Below are positions 1 to 7,932 of a stretch of DNA of 64,000 bases, in pieces. Position 1 is the first letter of the stretch, and every line of letters begins with the position of its first letter. The translations under genes were made by a program, and so were the position numbers. Below the pieces are notes generated by a model. The model saw only the letters and a program-made list of their open reading frames with translations. It was not told where the DNA came from and searched no databases. Source of the stretch: Actinomadura sp. J1-007 (GTDB taxonomy: Bacteria > Actinomycetota > Actinomycetes > Streptosporangiales > Streptosporangiaceae); assembly GCF_009793335.1 (NCBI RefSeq), contig NZ_WING01000001.1, forward strand, positions 4,774,001-4,838,000. Direction: 5' to 3'.

Positions 1-2
1 AG

Positions 3-35
3 ATCCGCGAATGGGCCACCAAGCGCCGCTCCTGA
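3..35 (+). CDS. C-terminal tail of a gene cut by the window edge
   Basis: The first bases read in frame 3 as IREWATKRRS followed by TGA. The codons have G or C at nearly every third position and a terminator-like hairpin begins at the stop, so this is probably the end of a gene entering from the left. Too little is visible to assign a family. The call rests only on codon bias and the hairpin. Confidence 0.3.
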   Translation: MREWATKRRS

Positions 36-58
36 GGCCCGGCCGGCGGGCCCGGCCT
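35..58. terminator. Hairpin between convergent genes
   Basis: AGGCC-C-GGCC and GGCC-C-GGCCT pair around a GGCG loop with one internal C-C mismatch. It sits directly after the stop of the incoming plus-strand gene and about 25 bp beyond the gntK stop, so it could end transcription from both sides. There is no U-tract, as is common in high-GC actinomycetes. Confidence 0.45.
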
Positions 59-65
59 TCGGCGC

Positions 66-104
66 TAGGGCAGGTCCAGGGCCTTAGGGCAGGTCCAGGG
101 CCTT
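66..104. repeat. 19-bp perfect tandem duplication at the gntK stop
   Basis: The 19 bases at 66-84 are repeated exactly at 85-103. The unit contains the last codons of gntK and a stop codon, so each copy offers a stop in the same context (TAG in the outer copy, TAA at the junction). It looks like a recent slippage duplication that leaves the protein unchanged. Confidence 0.8.
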
Positions 105-572
105 CACGATCCGGGTGACGATCTCGTCCGGGGCGCCGGTCACGGGGACGTGCAGGACGGGTTCGTCGGCGGCCGGGCGCTCCAGGTCGCGGAACTGGCT
201 GTCCAGCAGGCCGGGCTTGAAGAAGTGGCCCTTGCGCGCCCGCATCCGCGCGGCGATCAGGTCGCGGTCGCCGTCGAGGAAGACGACGTGGACGCCGGGG
301 ACGCGGCCCGCCGTGAGCCGGTCGCGGTAGGCGCGCTTCAGCGCCGAGCTGGTCACGACGCCGGGACGGCCCTCCGCGAGCCGTCCGGCGATCCAGGCGG
401 AGATCGCGTCGAGCCACGGGCCCCGGTCGGCGTCGGTGAGGGCCGTTCCGGCGCGCATCTTGGCGATGTTGGCGGGCGGGTGGAAGTCGTCGGCGTCGGC
501 GAAGTCCCAGCCGAGGCGTTCGGCGAGCAGGCGGCCGACGGTCGACTTGCCGCTGCCCGACACGCCCGTCAC
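84..572 (-). CDS. gntK: Gluconokinase
   Basis: ATP-dependent gluconate kinase giving 6-phosphogluconate for the pentose phosphate pathway, cytoplasmic. The 162-residue product is the compact P-loop kinase core typical of GntK. Walker A GVSGSGKST is at residues 3-11, the substrate-side segment DADDFHPPANIAKM at 26-39 and TSSALKR at 74-80. GTG at 572 is the only standard start in frame near the P-loop; no clear Shine-Dalgarno is visible, so the exact start is not firm. It follows pncA on the same strand after 85 bp. The stop lies inside a 19-bp tandem duplication. Confidence 0.92.
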   Translation of the reverse strand: MTGVSGSGKSTVGRLLAERLGWDFADADDFHPPANIAKMRAGTALTDADRGPWLDAISAWIAGRLAEGRPGVVTSSALKRAYRDRLTAGRVPGVHVVFLDGDRDLIAARMRARKGHFFKPGLLDSQFRDLERPAADEPVLHVPVTGAPDEIVTRIVKALDLP

Positions 573-657
573 CAGCAGGACGGTCGGCGCCGAGCCGTCC
601 GGTCCGGGAACGGCGGGAGGCGGGACGGCGGGGGAGCCGGGGACTCGGGCATGCCGG

Positions 658-1236
658 TCAGGCCCGGACGACGGGCGAGCCGGTGAGCGTGACGCCCTCG
701 CGGCGCAGCTCGTCCAGCGCGCGGTCGGCGGAGTCCTTGGCGACGGCCGCGGTGAGGTCGAGCAGCACGGTCGTGCGGAACCCGCCGCGCGCCGCGTCGA
801 CCGCCGTCGCGCGCACGCAGTGGTCGGTCGCGATCCCGACGACGTCGACCGCGTCGACGCCGCGCGCGGAGAGCCAGTCGGCCAGCGGGACGCCGTCGTC
901 CGTCGCGCCCTCGAAGCCGCTGTAGGCGGCGGTCTCGCGGCCCTTGCTGAACACGGTCTCGATCGGCGCGAGCGCGAGGTTCGGGTGGAAGTCGGCGCCG
1001 GGCGTCCCGATCACGCAGTGCGGCGGCCACGAGTCGGAGAAGTCGGGCGTCGCGGAGAAGTGCGCGCCGGGATCGAGGTGGAAGTCGCGCGTCGCGACGA
1101 CGTGCGCGTACTCGTCGCGGTGGGCGCGCACGTGAGCGGACACGGCGGACGCCACGTCCGCGCCTCCCGTCACGCCGAGCGACCCGCCTTCGCAGAAGTC
1201 GTTCTGCACGTCCACGATGATCAGAGCCTTGCCCAT
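658..1236 (-). CDS. pncA: Nicotinamidase
   Basis: Hydrolyses nicotinamide to nicotinate in the NAD salvage pathway; in mycobacteria the same enzyme activates pyrazinamide. The 192-residue protein keeps every expected site of the isochorismatase-like fold: the triad Asp9, Lys98, Cys140 and the metal ligands Asp51, His53, His59 and His73, each shifted by about two from M. tuberculosis numbering. The ATG at 1236 starts MGKALIIVDVQNDF, the usual N-terminus. It lies 80 bp downstream of pncB on the same strand, so the two salvage steps (nicotinamide to nicotinate, nicotinate to NaMN) are neighbours and probably cotranscribed. Confidence 0.95.
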   Translation of the reverse strand: MGKALIIVDVQNDFCEGGSLGVTGGADVASAVSAHVRAHRDEYAHVVATRDFHLDPGAHFSATPDFSDSWPPHCVIGTPGADFHPNLALAPIETVFSKGRETAAYSGFEGATDDGVPLADWLSARGVDAVDVVGIATDHCVRATAVDAARGGFRTTVLLDLTAAVAKDSADRALDELRREGVTLTGSPVVRA

Positions 1237-1316
1237 GACCGCTCCCCGGACCGTTCCTCTAGCCGACGCCTCGGCACGTACCTGGACACCTACCCGGACG
1301 CTACCCCAGCGGCCGC

Positions 1317-2648
1317 TCAGCGGCGGGGGCCGCCGTTGACGAACTCGGTCGGCACGGCGGGCTCCCCGCGCGAGAGCTGGAGCGCCGTCGCGGGCAGCTC
1401 GTCCACCGAGCGCCGGTGCCGCTCGCGGGCCTCGGCCAGGTCCTCGCGGCCGACGATCTCGCCGTCCCGGACGAGCGGGACGTGCAGCACGCGGTCGCGC
1501 GGCCCGGGGGTCGGCTCGCCGGTCGTGACGGTCTCGGCGTACGCGGTGCCGCGCGCGTCCACGCAGCGCACCGCCGCCTTGCGCCCGCCCCGGGTCGGCT
1601 TGCCCGTGGACCGCTTGGCGACCGGGCGCATCGGCGCGCCGTCGTCCGGGCCGTCCGCGCGGGCGACGAGCTTGTAGACCAGCGACGCGGTGGGCGCGCC
1701 CGACCCCGTCACCAGGGACGTGCCGACGCCGTAGCCGTCCACGGGGGACGCGCCGAGCGCCGCGATCCCGTACTCGTCGAGGTCCCCGGTCACCACGATG
1801 CGGGTGTCGTGCGCGCCGAGCGAGTCGAGCTGCTCGCGGACCAGGCCCGCCACCGCGCCGAGGTCGCCGCTGTCGATCCGCACCGCGCCGAGGCCGGGGC
1901 CCGCCAGCTCGACCGCCGTGCGGACGGCCCGTTCGACGTCGTAGGTGTCCACGAGCAGGGTGGTGGACTCGCCCATCGACGCGAGCTGCGCCTCGAACGC
2001 GTGCCGCTCGCTGTCGTGCAGCAGCGTGAACGCGTGCGCGCTCGTCCCGGCGGTCGGCACGCCGTACCGGCGGCCCGCCTCCAGGTTGGAGGTGGTGGTG
2101 AAGCCCGCGACGTACGCGGCGCGCGCGGCGGCGACGGCGGCGCGCTCGTGGGTGCGGCGCGAGCCCATCTCGATCAGGGGGCGGCCGTGCGCGGCCCGCA
2201 CCATCCGGGACGCGGCGGAGGCGATCGCGCAGTCGTGGTTGAGGATCGACAGCGCGACGGTCTCCAGCAGGACCGCCTCGGCGAACGTCCCCTCCACCAC
2301 CAGAATCGGCGATTCCGGGAAATAGCACTCGCCCTCGGGGTATCCCCAGATGTTCCCCGAGAACCTGTACTTCTCCAGCCATTCGGCGGTCGGCTCGTCC
2401 ACCACGCCGTTGGCGGTCAGGTACTCCAGCACCGCCCCGTCGAAGGCGAACGACTCGATGGCGTCGAGCAGCCGGCCCGTCCCGGCGACGACGCCGTAGC
2501 GCCGCCCGGCGGGCAGATGGCGCGCGAACACCTCGAACACCGCGCGCCGTTCGGCCGTGCCGCTGCGCAGCGCGGCCTGGAGCATGGTCAGCTCGTACCG
2601 GTCCGTGAGCAGGGCGGTGCTCTCGCGGGGGTCGTTCTCAAGGTCCAC
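1317..2648 (-). CDS. pncB: Nicotinate phosphoribosyltransferase
   Basis: Converts nicotinate and PRPP to nicotinate mononucleotide, the committed step of NAD salvage. The 443-residue length fits the family. Recognisable segments are LLTDRYELTMLQA near the start, TTSNLEAGRRYGVPTAGTSAHAF (about residues 190-212, the phospho-His region) and VRIDSGDL. GTG at 2648 is chosen because an AGGG lies 8 bp upstream and the family begins just before the LTDRYELTM motif; a GTG at 2699 would add 17 residues. It is divergent from clpS, the arrangement found for pncB1 and clpS in mycobacteria. Confidence 0.93.
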   Translation of the reverse strand: MDLENDPRESTALLTDRYELTMLQAALRSGTAERRAVFEVFARHLPAGRRYGVVAGTGRLLDAIESFAFDGAVLEYLTANGVVDEPTAEWLEKYRFSGNIWGYPEGECYFPESPILVVEGTFAEAVLLETVALSILNHDCAIASAASRMVRAAHGRPLIEMGSRRTHERAAVAAARAAYVAGFTTTSNLEAGRRYGVPTAGTSAHAFTLLHDSERHAFEAQLASMGESTTLLVDTYDVERAVRTAVELAGPGLGAVRIDSGDLGAVAGLVREQLDSLGAHDTRIVVTGDLDEYGIAALGASPVDGYGVGTSLVTGSGAPTASLVYKLVARADGPDDGAPMRPVAKRSTGKPTRGGRKAAVRCVDARGTAYAETVTTGEPTPGPRDRVLHVPLVRDGEIVGREDLAEARERHRRSVDELPATALQLSRGEPAVPTEFVNGGPRR

Positions 2649-2779
2649 AGGTGGAACCCTACGGCCCGCCGCGTGCACCATGGACGTGCAGGCCACCACA
2701 CCTCGCGCCGTGCGGGGCGCATAGCATCGGAGGCTGTGGGCGGAGCGAACCCGGCGGGGAGAGGGGGAGACGCGGCGAT

Positions 2780-3103
2780 ATGAGCGCTGCCGTGAGCGAG
2801 GTGGTCATGGGTACGGCGCCCGCGCCGGTCGAGCTGGAACGGCCGGACGTCCACGAGGACCTGGGCGCCGACCGGCCGTGGCTGGCCATCGTCTGGAACG
2901 ACCCGATCAACCTGATGTCGTACGTCACCTACGTCTTCCAGGCCGTCTTCGGCTACCCGAAGGCCAAGGCCGAGAAGCTGATGATGGACGTCCACCACAA
3001 GGGGCGCGCGGTGGTGGCCAACGGCACCCGCGAGGAGATGGAGCGCGACGTGGAGATCCTCCACTCCTACGGCCTGTGGGCCACCGTCAAACGGGACGAC
3101 TGA
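2780..3103 (+). CDS. clpS: ATP-dependent Clp protease adaptor ClpS
   Basis: Adaptor that delivers N-degron substrates to the ClpAP/ClpCP unfoldase. The 107-residue protein has a variable 30-residue N-terminal arm, then the core with VWNDPINLM at 38-46 and VHHKGRA at 71-77, both hallmarks of the substrate- and Clp-binding surface. The ATG at 2780 follows a GGGGAGAGGGGGAGA purine tract, which fixes the start. It is the first gene of the plus-strand run that continues into the DUF2017 gene 19 bp downstream. Confidence 0.95.
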   Translation: MSAAVSEVVMGTAPAPVELERPDVHEDLGADRPWLAIVWNDPINLMSYVTYVFQAVFGYPKAKAEKLMMDVHHKGRAVVANGTREEMERDVEILHSYGLWATVKRDD

Positions 3104-3122
3104 GCGGGGGCCCGCCGAAGCC

Positions 3123-3659
3123 ATGAGCACAGTGAAGAAGGGGCGCAAGGGCGTCGTCGTACGCCTGGAGCCCGAGGAGGCCGCGCTGGTGCGGGCGCTG
3201 ATGGAGCAGCTGGTCACGCTGCTCGGCGACGCGCCCGACGGCGACGACGAGCTGGCCTCCATCGGCATCGCCGACAAGGCCGAGAAGCCGGACGACCCGG
3301 TCCTCGCCCGGCTGTTCCCGGACGCCTACCGCGACGACGGCGACGCGGCCGGGGAGTTCCGCCGCTACACCGAGCTCGGGCTGCGCGACGGCAAGCGGGA
3401 GGCCGCGGGCACGGTCCTCGGCGCGCTGGCGGACGCGACGTCGTCCGGCGTCGACACCGTCCTCGACAAGGAGCAGGCGCAGGCGTGGCTGCGCGCCCTC
3501 AACGACGTGCGCCTCGCGCTCGGCACCCGGCTCGACATCAGCGAGGAGTGGTACGAGGAGGCGCAGGACCTCGACCCCCGCGACCCGCGCACCGCGATGT
3601 TCGCCGCGTACGACTGGCTGACGATGCTCCAGGAGAGCCTCGTCCAGGCCGTCTGGTAG
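3123..3659 (+). CDS. aosR: DUF2017 protein, AosR-like
   Basis: A 178-residue DUF2017 family protein with no enzymatic motif. It occupies the position of Rv1332 (AosR), reported in M. tuberculosis as a redox-responsive regulator acting on the mec-cysO-cysM cysteine genes. That function is taken from family and synteny, not from the sequence. It is mostly helical and acidic, with DISEEWYEEAQDLDPRDPR near the C-terminus. The gene starts 19 bp after clpS. Unlike the mycobacterial locus, it is separated from mec by a hairpin at 3689-3710 and two inserted MEDS-domain genes. Confidence 0.85.
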   Translation: MSTVKKGRKGVVVRLEPEEAALVRALMEQLVTLLGDAPDGDDELASIGIADKAEKPDDPVLARLFPDAYRDDGDAAGEFRRYTELGLRDGKREAAGTVLGALADATSSGVDTVLDKEQAQAWLRALNDVRLALGTRLDISEEWYEEAQDLDPRDPRTAMFAAYDWLTMLQESLVQAVW

Positions 3660-3688
3660 CGCCCGGCGCCGGGGCCCGGCGCCCGGGG

Positions 3689-3710
3689 CCGTGACCGCGT
3701 CCGGTCACGG
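3689..3710. terminator. Perfect 9-bp hairpin after aosR
   Basis: CCGTGACCG pairs with CGGTCACGG around a 4-nt CGTC loop, 30 bp after the aosR stop. It probably ends the clpS-aosR transcript and separates it from the MEDS pair. The region after it has ACACAA (3726-3731) mirrored by TTGTGT (3750-3755), which may be an operator for the MEDS genes. Confidence 0.6.
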
Positions 3711-3794
3711 GTGTCCGTCACCGTTACACAATGTCCGCCCGGCGTCGCGTTGTGTGTTGCTATGTTGACGGCAAACCCCCATGGGAGGCCCCAC

Positions 3795-4742
3795 ATGTCT
3801 TCCCTTCACAACGGCGGCCCCGGCGGCGGTCTCGACGGCGGCCCGGACGGCGCCCCCGCGCGCACGGCCGTCGGCCGCATGAAGTTCGGCGACCACCTCT
3901 GCCTCACCTACGACAACGAGGAGGAGCGCTATGCCGTCCTGATGGCCTACATCCGGGACGGGCTCCGCGCCGATCACAAGATCATCTACCTGGCCGACCA
4001 GGAGAACCCCCGCGACGTCCTCGAACGCCTCGCCGCCGAGGCCGGCAAGGACGAGGACGCGCTGCGGACCGCGGCGGACGAGGGGCACCTCGCGATCCGC
4101 CCGATCATCGAGGCGTTCATGGCGACCGGGCGGTTCGACCCGGACGAGACCGTCGCGCTGCTCGGCACCGAGATCGAGCTGGCCCTCGTCCAGGGCTACG
4201 ACGGGGTGCGGATCACGGGCGAGACGTCGTTCTCGGTGCGCGGCTGGCCCGGCACCGAGCACTTCGCCGAGTTCGAGCACAAGTGCCAGCAGGCGTTCCA
4301 GGCCCCCGGCACGCGGGCGATGGCGATCTGCCAGTACGACCGCCGGTGGTTCGGGCCCGACCAGCTCAGGATCCTGGAGTCCTGCCACGACGGCCGGGTC
4401 CGGGTGGACGACCTGTACGCCGACGGCGTGCTGACCATCACGCCCACGTTCACCCCGCCGGGGCTGCGGCTCACCGGCGCGGTCGACGAGTCCACGCTGC
4501 CCGGCCTGCTGGAGGCGCTGCACGGCGCGGCCGGCCGGGCCGGGCACCTCTGCCTCGACCTGTCGGGGCTGGAGTTCTGCGACCTGGAGGGGCTGCGGGT
4601 GCTGATCGGCGCGGGCCGGGAAGGCGCGTCCCTGGAACGGCAGGTGGTCCTGCGCGGCATGCCCGACTACCTCGGGCTCATGATGAGACTCGCCGGGTGG
4701 GACTCCGCGCCCGGCGTCTACCTGGAGGGGGCGATCCGATGA
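3795..4742 (+). CDS. MEDS-STAS regulatory protein (module 1)
   Basis: Putative anti-sigma factor antagonist of a partner-switch system; 315 residues. The N-terminal half is a MEDS sensory domain (FGDHLCLTYDNEEERYAV at about 31-48, IRDGLRADHKIIYLAD) of the type first named in DcmR, a putative ligand sensor. The C-terminal quarter is a STAS domain with LCLDLSGLEFCDLEGLRVL. The position normally held by the phosphorylated Ser in SpoIIAA-like STAS proteins is Glu here (CDLEG). The ATG at 3795 has a GGGAGG 6 bp upstream; the long weak N-terminal extension is Gly/Pro rich. It overlaps the next gene by 4 bp (ATGA). It interrupts the otherwise conserved aosR-mec order. Confidence 0.82.
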   Translation: MSSLHNGGPGGGLDGGPDGAPARTAVGRMKFGDHLCLTYDNEEERYAVLMAYIRDGLRADHKIIYLADQENPRDVLERLAAEAGKDEDALRTAADEGHLAIRPIIEAFMATGRFDPDETVALLGTEIELALVQGYDGVRITGETSFSVRGWPGTEHFAEFEHKCQQAFQAPGTRAMAICQYDRRWFGPDQLRILESCHDGRVRVDDLYADGVLTITPTFTPPGLRLTGAVDESTLPGLLEALHGAAGRAGHLCLDLSGLEFCDLEGLRVLIGAGREGASLERQVVLRGMPDYLGLMMRLAGWDSAPGVYLEGAIR

Positions 4743-5746
4743 ACGCCTTCACCGGAACCGGCGACGCGACCGGCAGGGGCGGCGCCCCGGGCCCGTACGC
4801 CGCGACCGGACGCGACGCGCTGGTCCACCGGGCGCTGCTGCACCGCACCGACCGCGAGTTCGCCACCGCCGCCGTGCCGTACCTGCGGGAGGGCCGCCGC
4901 GACGGCGACGCCCTCGTCGTGATCGCCTCCGCCGCGTTCGGCGACCTGCTGCGCGAGCAGCTCGGCGAGCGCGACGCGGCGCCGATCGAGTTCCCCGACC
5001 GGGACGCCTGGTTCGCGGGCCCGATGCACGCGTTCGCGGCGTACCACGACCGGGCCCGCGCCGACTGGTGGCCGCGCGGGCGGCTGCGGCTGCTCGTCCA
5101 GCCCGTCTGGGAGGGCCGCACCGCGCTGGAGGTCAGCGAGTGGAAGCGGCACGAGGCCCTGATCAACGTCATGTTCGCCGGGACCCCGACGTCGATGCTC
5201 TGCGCGTACGACGCGGCGGCGCTGCCCGGCGGCGTCCTCACCGACGCCATGCGCACGCACCCCGAGTTGCAGGACGCCGGCGGGGTGCACCCGAGCGGGC
5301 GGTTCACCGACCCGGCCGACGTCTACGCCGAGTGCAACGCCGCGCCGCTGGCGCCGCCGCCACCGGACGCCGCCCGCAGGATCTTCGCGAGCGGCGAGCT
5401 TCCCGGGCTGCGCGCGTTCCTGCGCGGCGAGGCGGTCAGGCACGGCCTGCCCGACGCCGCCTGCCTGCCGTTCGTCCTCGCGGTCAACGAGATCGCGACC
5501 GGGATCATCCGCGACGGCGGCGGGCACGGGTCGCTGTGGGTGTGGACCGAGGGACGCGAGCTGGTCTGCGACCTGACCGACCCGGCGTTCGCGCTGGACG
5601 ACCGGTTCCTCGGCTACGCGCCGCCGCGCGGCGGCCGGCGCGGCGAGGCCGCCATGTGGGCGGTGCGGCGGCTGTGCCACATCGTCGAGATCCGTTCGGG
5701 CGCGCACGGCACCCGCGTGCGGATGCACGTGAGGCTGCCCGGCTGA
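4739..5746 (+). CDS. RsbA-family MEDS-HATPase protein with degenerate ATP site (module 1)
   Basis: 335 residues: MEDS sensory domain (LVHRALLHRTDREF at about 30-43) followed by a C-terminal HATPase_c_2 domain, the architecture of the RsbA family of anti-sigma regulators. The ATP-binding motifs are damaged compared with the two paralogues at 14.6 and 16.5 kb. The N-box reads NEIATGIIRDGG where the paralogues have NALRHG, the G1 box reads DLTDPA instead of D-x-G, and the later glycine-rich segment is GEAAMWAVRR instead of GFGLWTVRL. It is therefore probably a non-catalytic binder. It is translationally coupled to the MEDS-STAS gene upstream (ATGA overlap). The intact fold suggests selection on binding, not kinase activity. 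Confidence 0.8.
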   Translation: MNAFTGTGDATGRGGAPGPYAATGRDALVHRALLHRTDREFATAAVPYLREGRRDGDALVVIASAAFGDLLREQLGERDAAPIEFPDRDAWFAGPMHAFAAYHDRARADWWPRGRLRLLVQPVWEGRTALEVSEWKRHEALINVMFAGTPTSMLCAYDAAALPGGVLTDAMRTHPELQDAGGVHPSGRFTDPADVYAECNAAPLAPPPPDAARRIFASGELPGLRAFLRGEAVRHGLPDAACLPFVLAVNEIATGIIRDGGGHGSLWVWTEGRELVCDLTDPAFALDDRFLGYAPPRGGRRGEAAMWAVRRLCHIVEIRSGAHGTRVRMHVRLPG

Positions 5747-5760
5747 GTCCCGCGTCCGGC

Positions 5761-5790
5761 CCGTCCCGGCCCGTCCCGGCCCGTCCCGGC
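5761..5790. repeat. Three tandem copies of a 10-bp unit
   Basis: CCGTCCCGGC occurs three times without interruption just after the RsbA-like gene and before mec. Followed by GC-rich inverted sequence, it may form hairpins that separate the inserted pair from mec. No function is evident. Confidence 0.6.
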
Positions 5791-5886
5791 GCCCCGCGCG
5801 CCGGGTCGGGCGGGGCGGGCGGCGTCGTCCTGGAGGGGCCGACCTGGAGGGGCCGGAGCCGGAACGGTCCCGGTAATCTGCTCGGC

Positions 5887-6303
5887 ATGCTGACGATCGA
5901 ACGAGCCCTGGTCGACCTGATCGTCGCGCACGCGCGCGCCGACCACCCCGACGAGGCGTGCGGCGTGATCGCGGGCCCGGCCGGGTCCGACCGGCCCGTC
6001 CGGCACATCGCGATGGCCAACGCCGAGCGGTCGCCGACGTTCTACCGGTTCGACTCGCAGGAGCAGCTCAAGGTGTGGCGGGAGATGGACGACCGCGACG
6101 AGGAGCCGGTGGTGATCTACCACTCGCACACCGCGACCGAGGCGTACCCCTCCCGGACCGACGTCTCCTACGCCGCCGAGCCCAACGCGCACTACGTGCT
6201 GGTGTCCACCCGCGACGCCGACGACGTGGAGTTCCGCTCGTACCGGATCCTGGACGGCGAGGTGACCGAGGAAGAGGTCACGGTCGTCGATGCCTACGCC
6301 TGA
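5887..6303 (+). CDS. mec: JAMM metalloprotease Mec
   Basis: Zinc metallohydrolase of the JAB1/MPN+ family; the M. tuberculosis Mec (Rv1334) removes the cysteine from the CysO-Cys adduct made by CysM. The 138-residue protein has the full JAMM signature: Glu23, then His79-Ser-His81, Ser89 and Asp92 (HSH-x7-S-x2-D). The ATG at 5887 gives the typical N-terminus MLTIERALVDLIV. It is followed, after 285 bp holding a possible leader peptide, by cysO and cysM, its pathway partners. Confidence 0.93.
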   Translation: MLTIERALVDLIVAHARADHPDEACGVIAGPAGSDRPVRHIAMANAERSPTFYRFDSQEQLKVWREMDDRDEEPVVIYHSHTATEAYPSRTDVSYAAEPNAHYVLVSTRDADDVEFRSYRILDGEVTEEEVTVVDAYA

Positions 6304-6364
6304 CCTCGAAATCCGGCCGAACCCGGCAGGGGGCGGGCGCGTTCCGGCCGGTAAACTGGCGGCC

Positions 6365-6496
6365 ATGCGGACGAACGAGCAGCGGGCCGGCGCCGGGCGC
6401 GGGCCCTGCGACGGCGCTCGCTCCCGCGCCGCCTCTCCCGTACAGAGCTTCCTGTTCGGGCACTCGCGCGCCGAGGTCGTCTACGACTGTCGCTGA
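6365..6496 (+). CDS. Possible 43-residue leader peptide upstream of cysO
   Basis: A short open frame (starts MRTNEQ, ends VVYDCR) fills the 285-bp gap between mec and cysO. It holds two Cys codons, one of them the penultimate codon, and uses G/C-rich third positions. Cysteine-responsive leader ORFs that attenuate sulfur genes are known in actinobacteria, and the location before cysO-cysM suits such a role. No strong Shine-Dalgarno is visible at the ATG and I could not confirm an attenuator pair, so this is a candidate only. Confidence 0.35.
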   Translation: MRTNEQRAGAGRGPCDGARSRAASPVQSFLFGHSRAEVVYDCR

Positions 6497-6588
6497 CGCG
6501 CCGACTCCGCCCGGAATTCCCCCGCGCCCCGCCCTGTTGTGCCAAGCCGTGGGCGGGGAGCCCCGTACGACCTAAGGAGATCATCGCG

Positions 6589-6861
6589 ATGGCGATCGAG
6601 GTCCGGATCCCGACGATCCTGCGCAACCTGACCGACGGCGCCAAGGCCGTCGAGGGCAAGGGCGGCACGCTGGACGAGCTGTTCGCCGACCTGGACGTCC
6701 GGCACCCCGGCCTGCGGGCCCGGCTGGTGGACGACAAGGGGCTGCGCAAGTTCGTCAACGTGTACCTGAACGACGAGGACGTGCGGTTCCTCGGAGGGCT
6801 GGACACCGCGCTGTCCGACGGTGACAACGTCACCATCCTCCCGGCCGTCGCCGGGGGCTAG
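6589..6861 (+). CDS. cysO: Sulfur-carrier protein CysO
   Basis: Ubiquitin-like MoaD/ThiS-fold protein that carries sulfide as a C-terminal thiocarboxylate for cysteine synthesis. The 90-residue length and the terminal Gly89-Gly90, needed for thiocarboxylation, are both present. The ATG at 6589 lies 9 bp after AAGGAGA. cysM begins 5 bp after the stop, so the two are surely cotranscribed. Together with mec upstream this is the complete O-phosphoserine/CysO cysteine route. Confidence 0.95.
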   Translation: MAIEVRIPTILRNLTDGAKAVEGKGGTLDELFADLDVRHPGLRARLVDDKGLRKFVNVYLNDEDVRFLGGLDTALSDGDNVTILPAVAGG

Positions 6862-6866
6862 CCCCC

Positions 6867-7813
6867 ATGCGCTTCGACTCGTTGCTCGACTCCCTCGGGC
6901 GCACGCCCCTGGTGGGCCTGCCCGGGCTCTCCCCGAGCGCCGACGTGCGCCTGTGGGCGAAGCTGGAGGACCGCAACCCGACCGGCTCGGTCAAGGACCG
7001 GCCCGCCTTCTGGATGATCGAGAAGGCGGAGAAGGACGGCCTGCTCACCCCGGGCTGCACGATCCTGGAGCCGACCTCCGGCAACACCGGCATCTCGCTC
7101 GCCATGGTCGCCAAGCTGCGCGGCTACTCGATGGTGTGCGTGATGCCGGAGAACACCTCGGCCGAACGGCGCCAGCTCCTGGAGATGTGGGGGGCGCGCG
7201 TCATCGCGTCCCCGGCGGCGGGCGGCTCCAACGAGGCCGTCCGCGTCGCCAAGGGGCTGGCGGCCGACAACCCCGACTGGGTGATGCTCTACCAGTACGG
7301 CAACGAGGCCAACGCGCTCGCCCACTACGAGACGACCGGCCCCGAGATCCTGGCGGACCTGCCGACCGTGACGCACTTCGTCGCGGGGCTCGGCACCACC
7401 GGCACGCTGATGGGCGTCGGCCGGTTCCTGCGCGAGCGGGTGCCCGACGTCAAGATCGTCGCCGCGGAGCCCCGGTACGGCGAGCTGGTCTACGGCCTGC
7501 GCAACATCGACGAGGGCTTCATCCCGAGCTGTACGACGACTCTGTGCTGACCACCCGCTTCTCGGTGGGGTCGGCCGACGCGCTGCGCCGTACCCGCGAG
7601 CTGCTGGAGCGGGAGGGCATCTTCGCGGGCGTCTCCACGGGCGGCGCCCTGCACGCGGCGCTCGGCATGGCCCGCAAGGCCGTCAAGGCGGGCGAACGCG
7701 CCGACATCGCGTTCATCGTCGCCGACGGCGGCTGGAAGTACCTGTCCACGGGCGCCTACGCCGGCACCCTCGAAGAGGCCGAGGCCCGCCTCGAAGGCCA
7801 GCTCTGGGCCTGA
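6867..7813 (+). CDS. cysM: O-phosphoserine sulfhydrylase CysM (apparent frameshift near 7525)
   Basis: PLP enzyme that joins O-phosphoserine with CysO thiocarboxylate to give the CysO-Cys adduct. The PLP lysine is Lys43 in NPTGSVKDRPA, and EPTSGNTGIS follows as the phosphate/substrate loop. Reading frame 6867-7525 gives residues 1 to about 219 ending ...IDEGFIP, and the rest (ELYDDSVLTTRFSVG to the stop at 7813) is one base out of frame. Adding one G to ATCCCGAGCTG restores a normal protein of about 315 residues. I treat it as an intact gene with a base missing from the sequence, in line with the same defect in other genes here. Confidence 0.9.
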
Positions 7814-7899
7814 CCCGCACCACCCGCCGTTCCCCAGCCCCGCCCCGGTCCCGAACCGGCGTCCGACGCCGACGCGGGACCGGGGCGGGGTAAGGTCGT

Positions 7900-7917
7900 T
7901 CTCGAACGTGATTCTAG
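7900..7917 (+). promoter_or_regulatory. Imperfect palindrome resembling acyl-CoA TetR operators
   Basis: TCTCGAACGTGATTCTAG just upstream of the thioesterase start resembles the AGAAC-N-GTTCT type operators of TetR regulators of fatty acid genes (KstR/FadR-like). The match is imperfect on one side. A GGAGG lies at 7924-7928. Assignment to a particular regulator is inference. Confidence 0.3.
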
Positions 7918-7932
7918 GATGCTGGAGGTCGG

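Noticed and set aside
658..2382. Long 574-residue minus-strand fr­ame spanning pncA and part of pncB
   Set aside because: Only its 3' third (from 1236) is real pncA; the rest is an Arg/Ala/Gly-rich shadow of pncB.
7523..7530. Programmed -1 frameshifting in cysM and the other broken genes
   Set aside because: No X-XXY-YYZ slippery heptamer is present at the breaks, and unrelated housekeeping genes share the same C-run/CCCGG context, which fits missing bases better.
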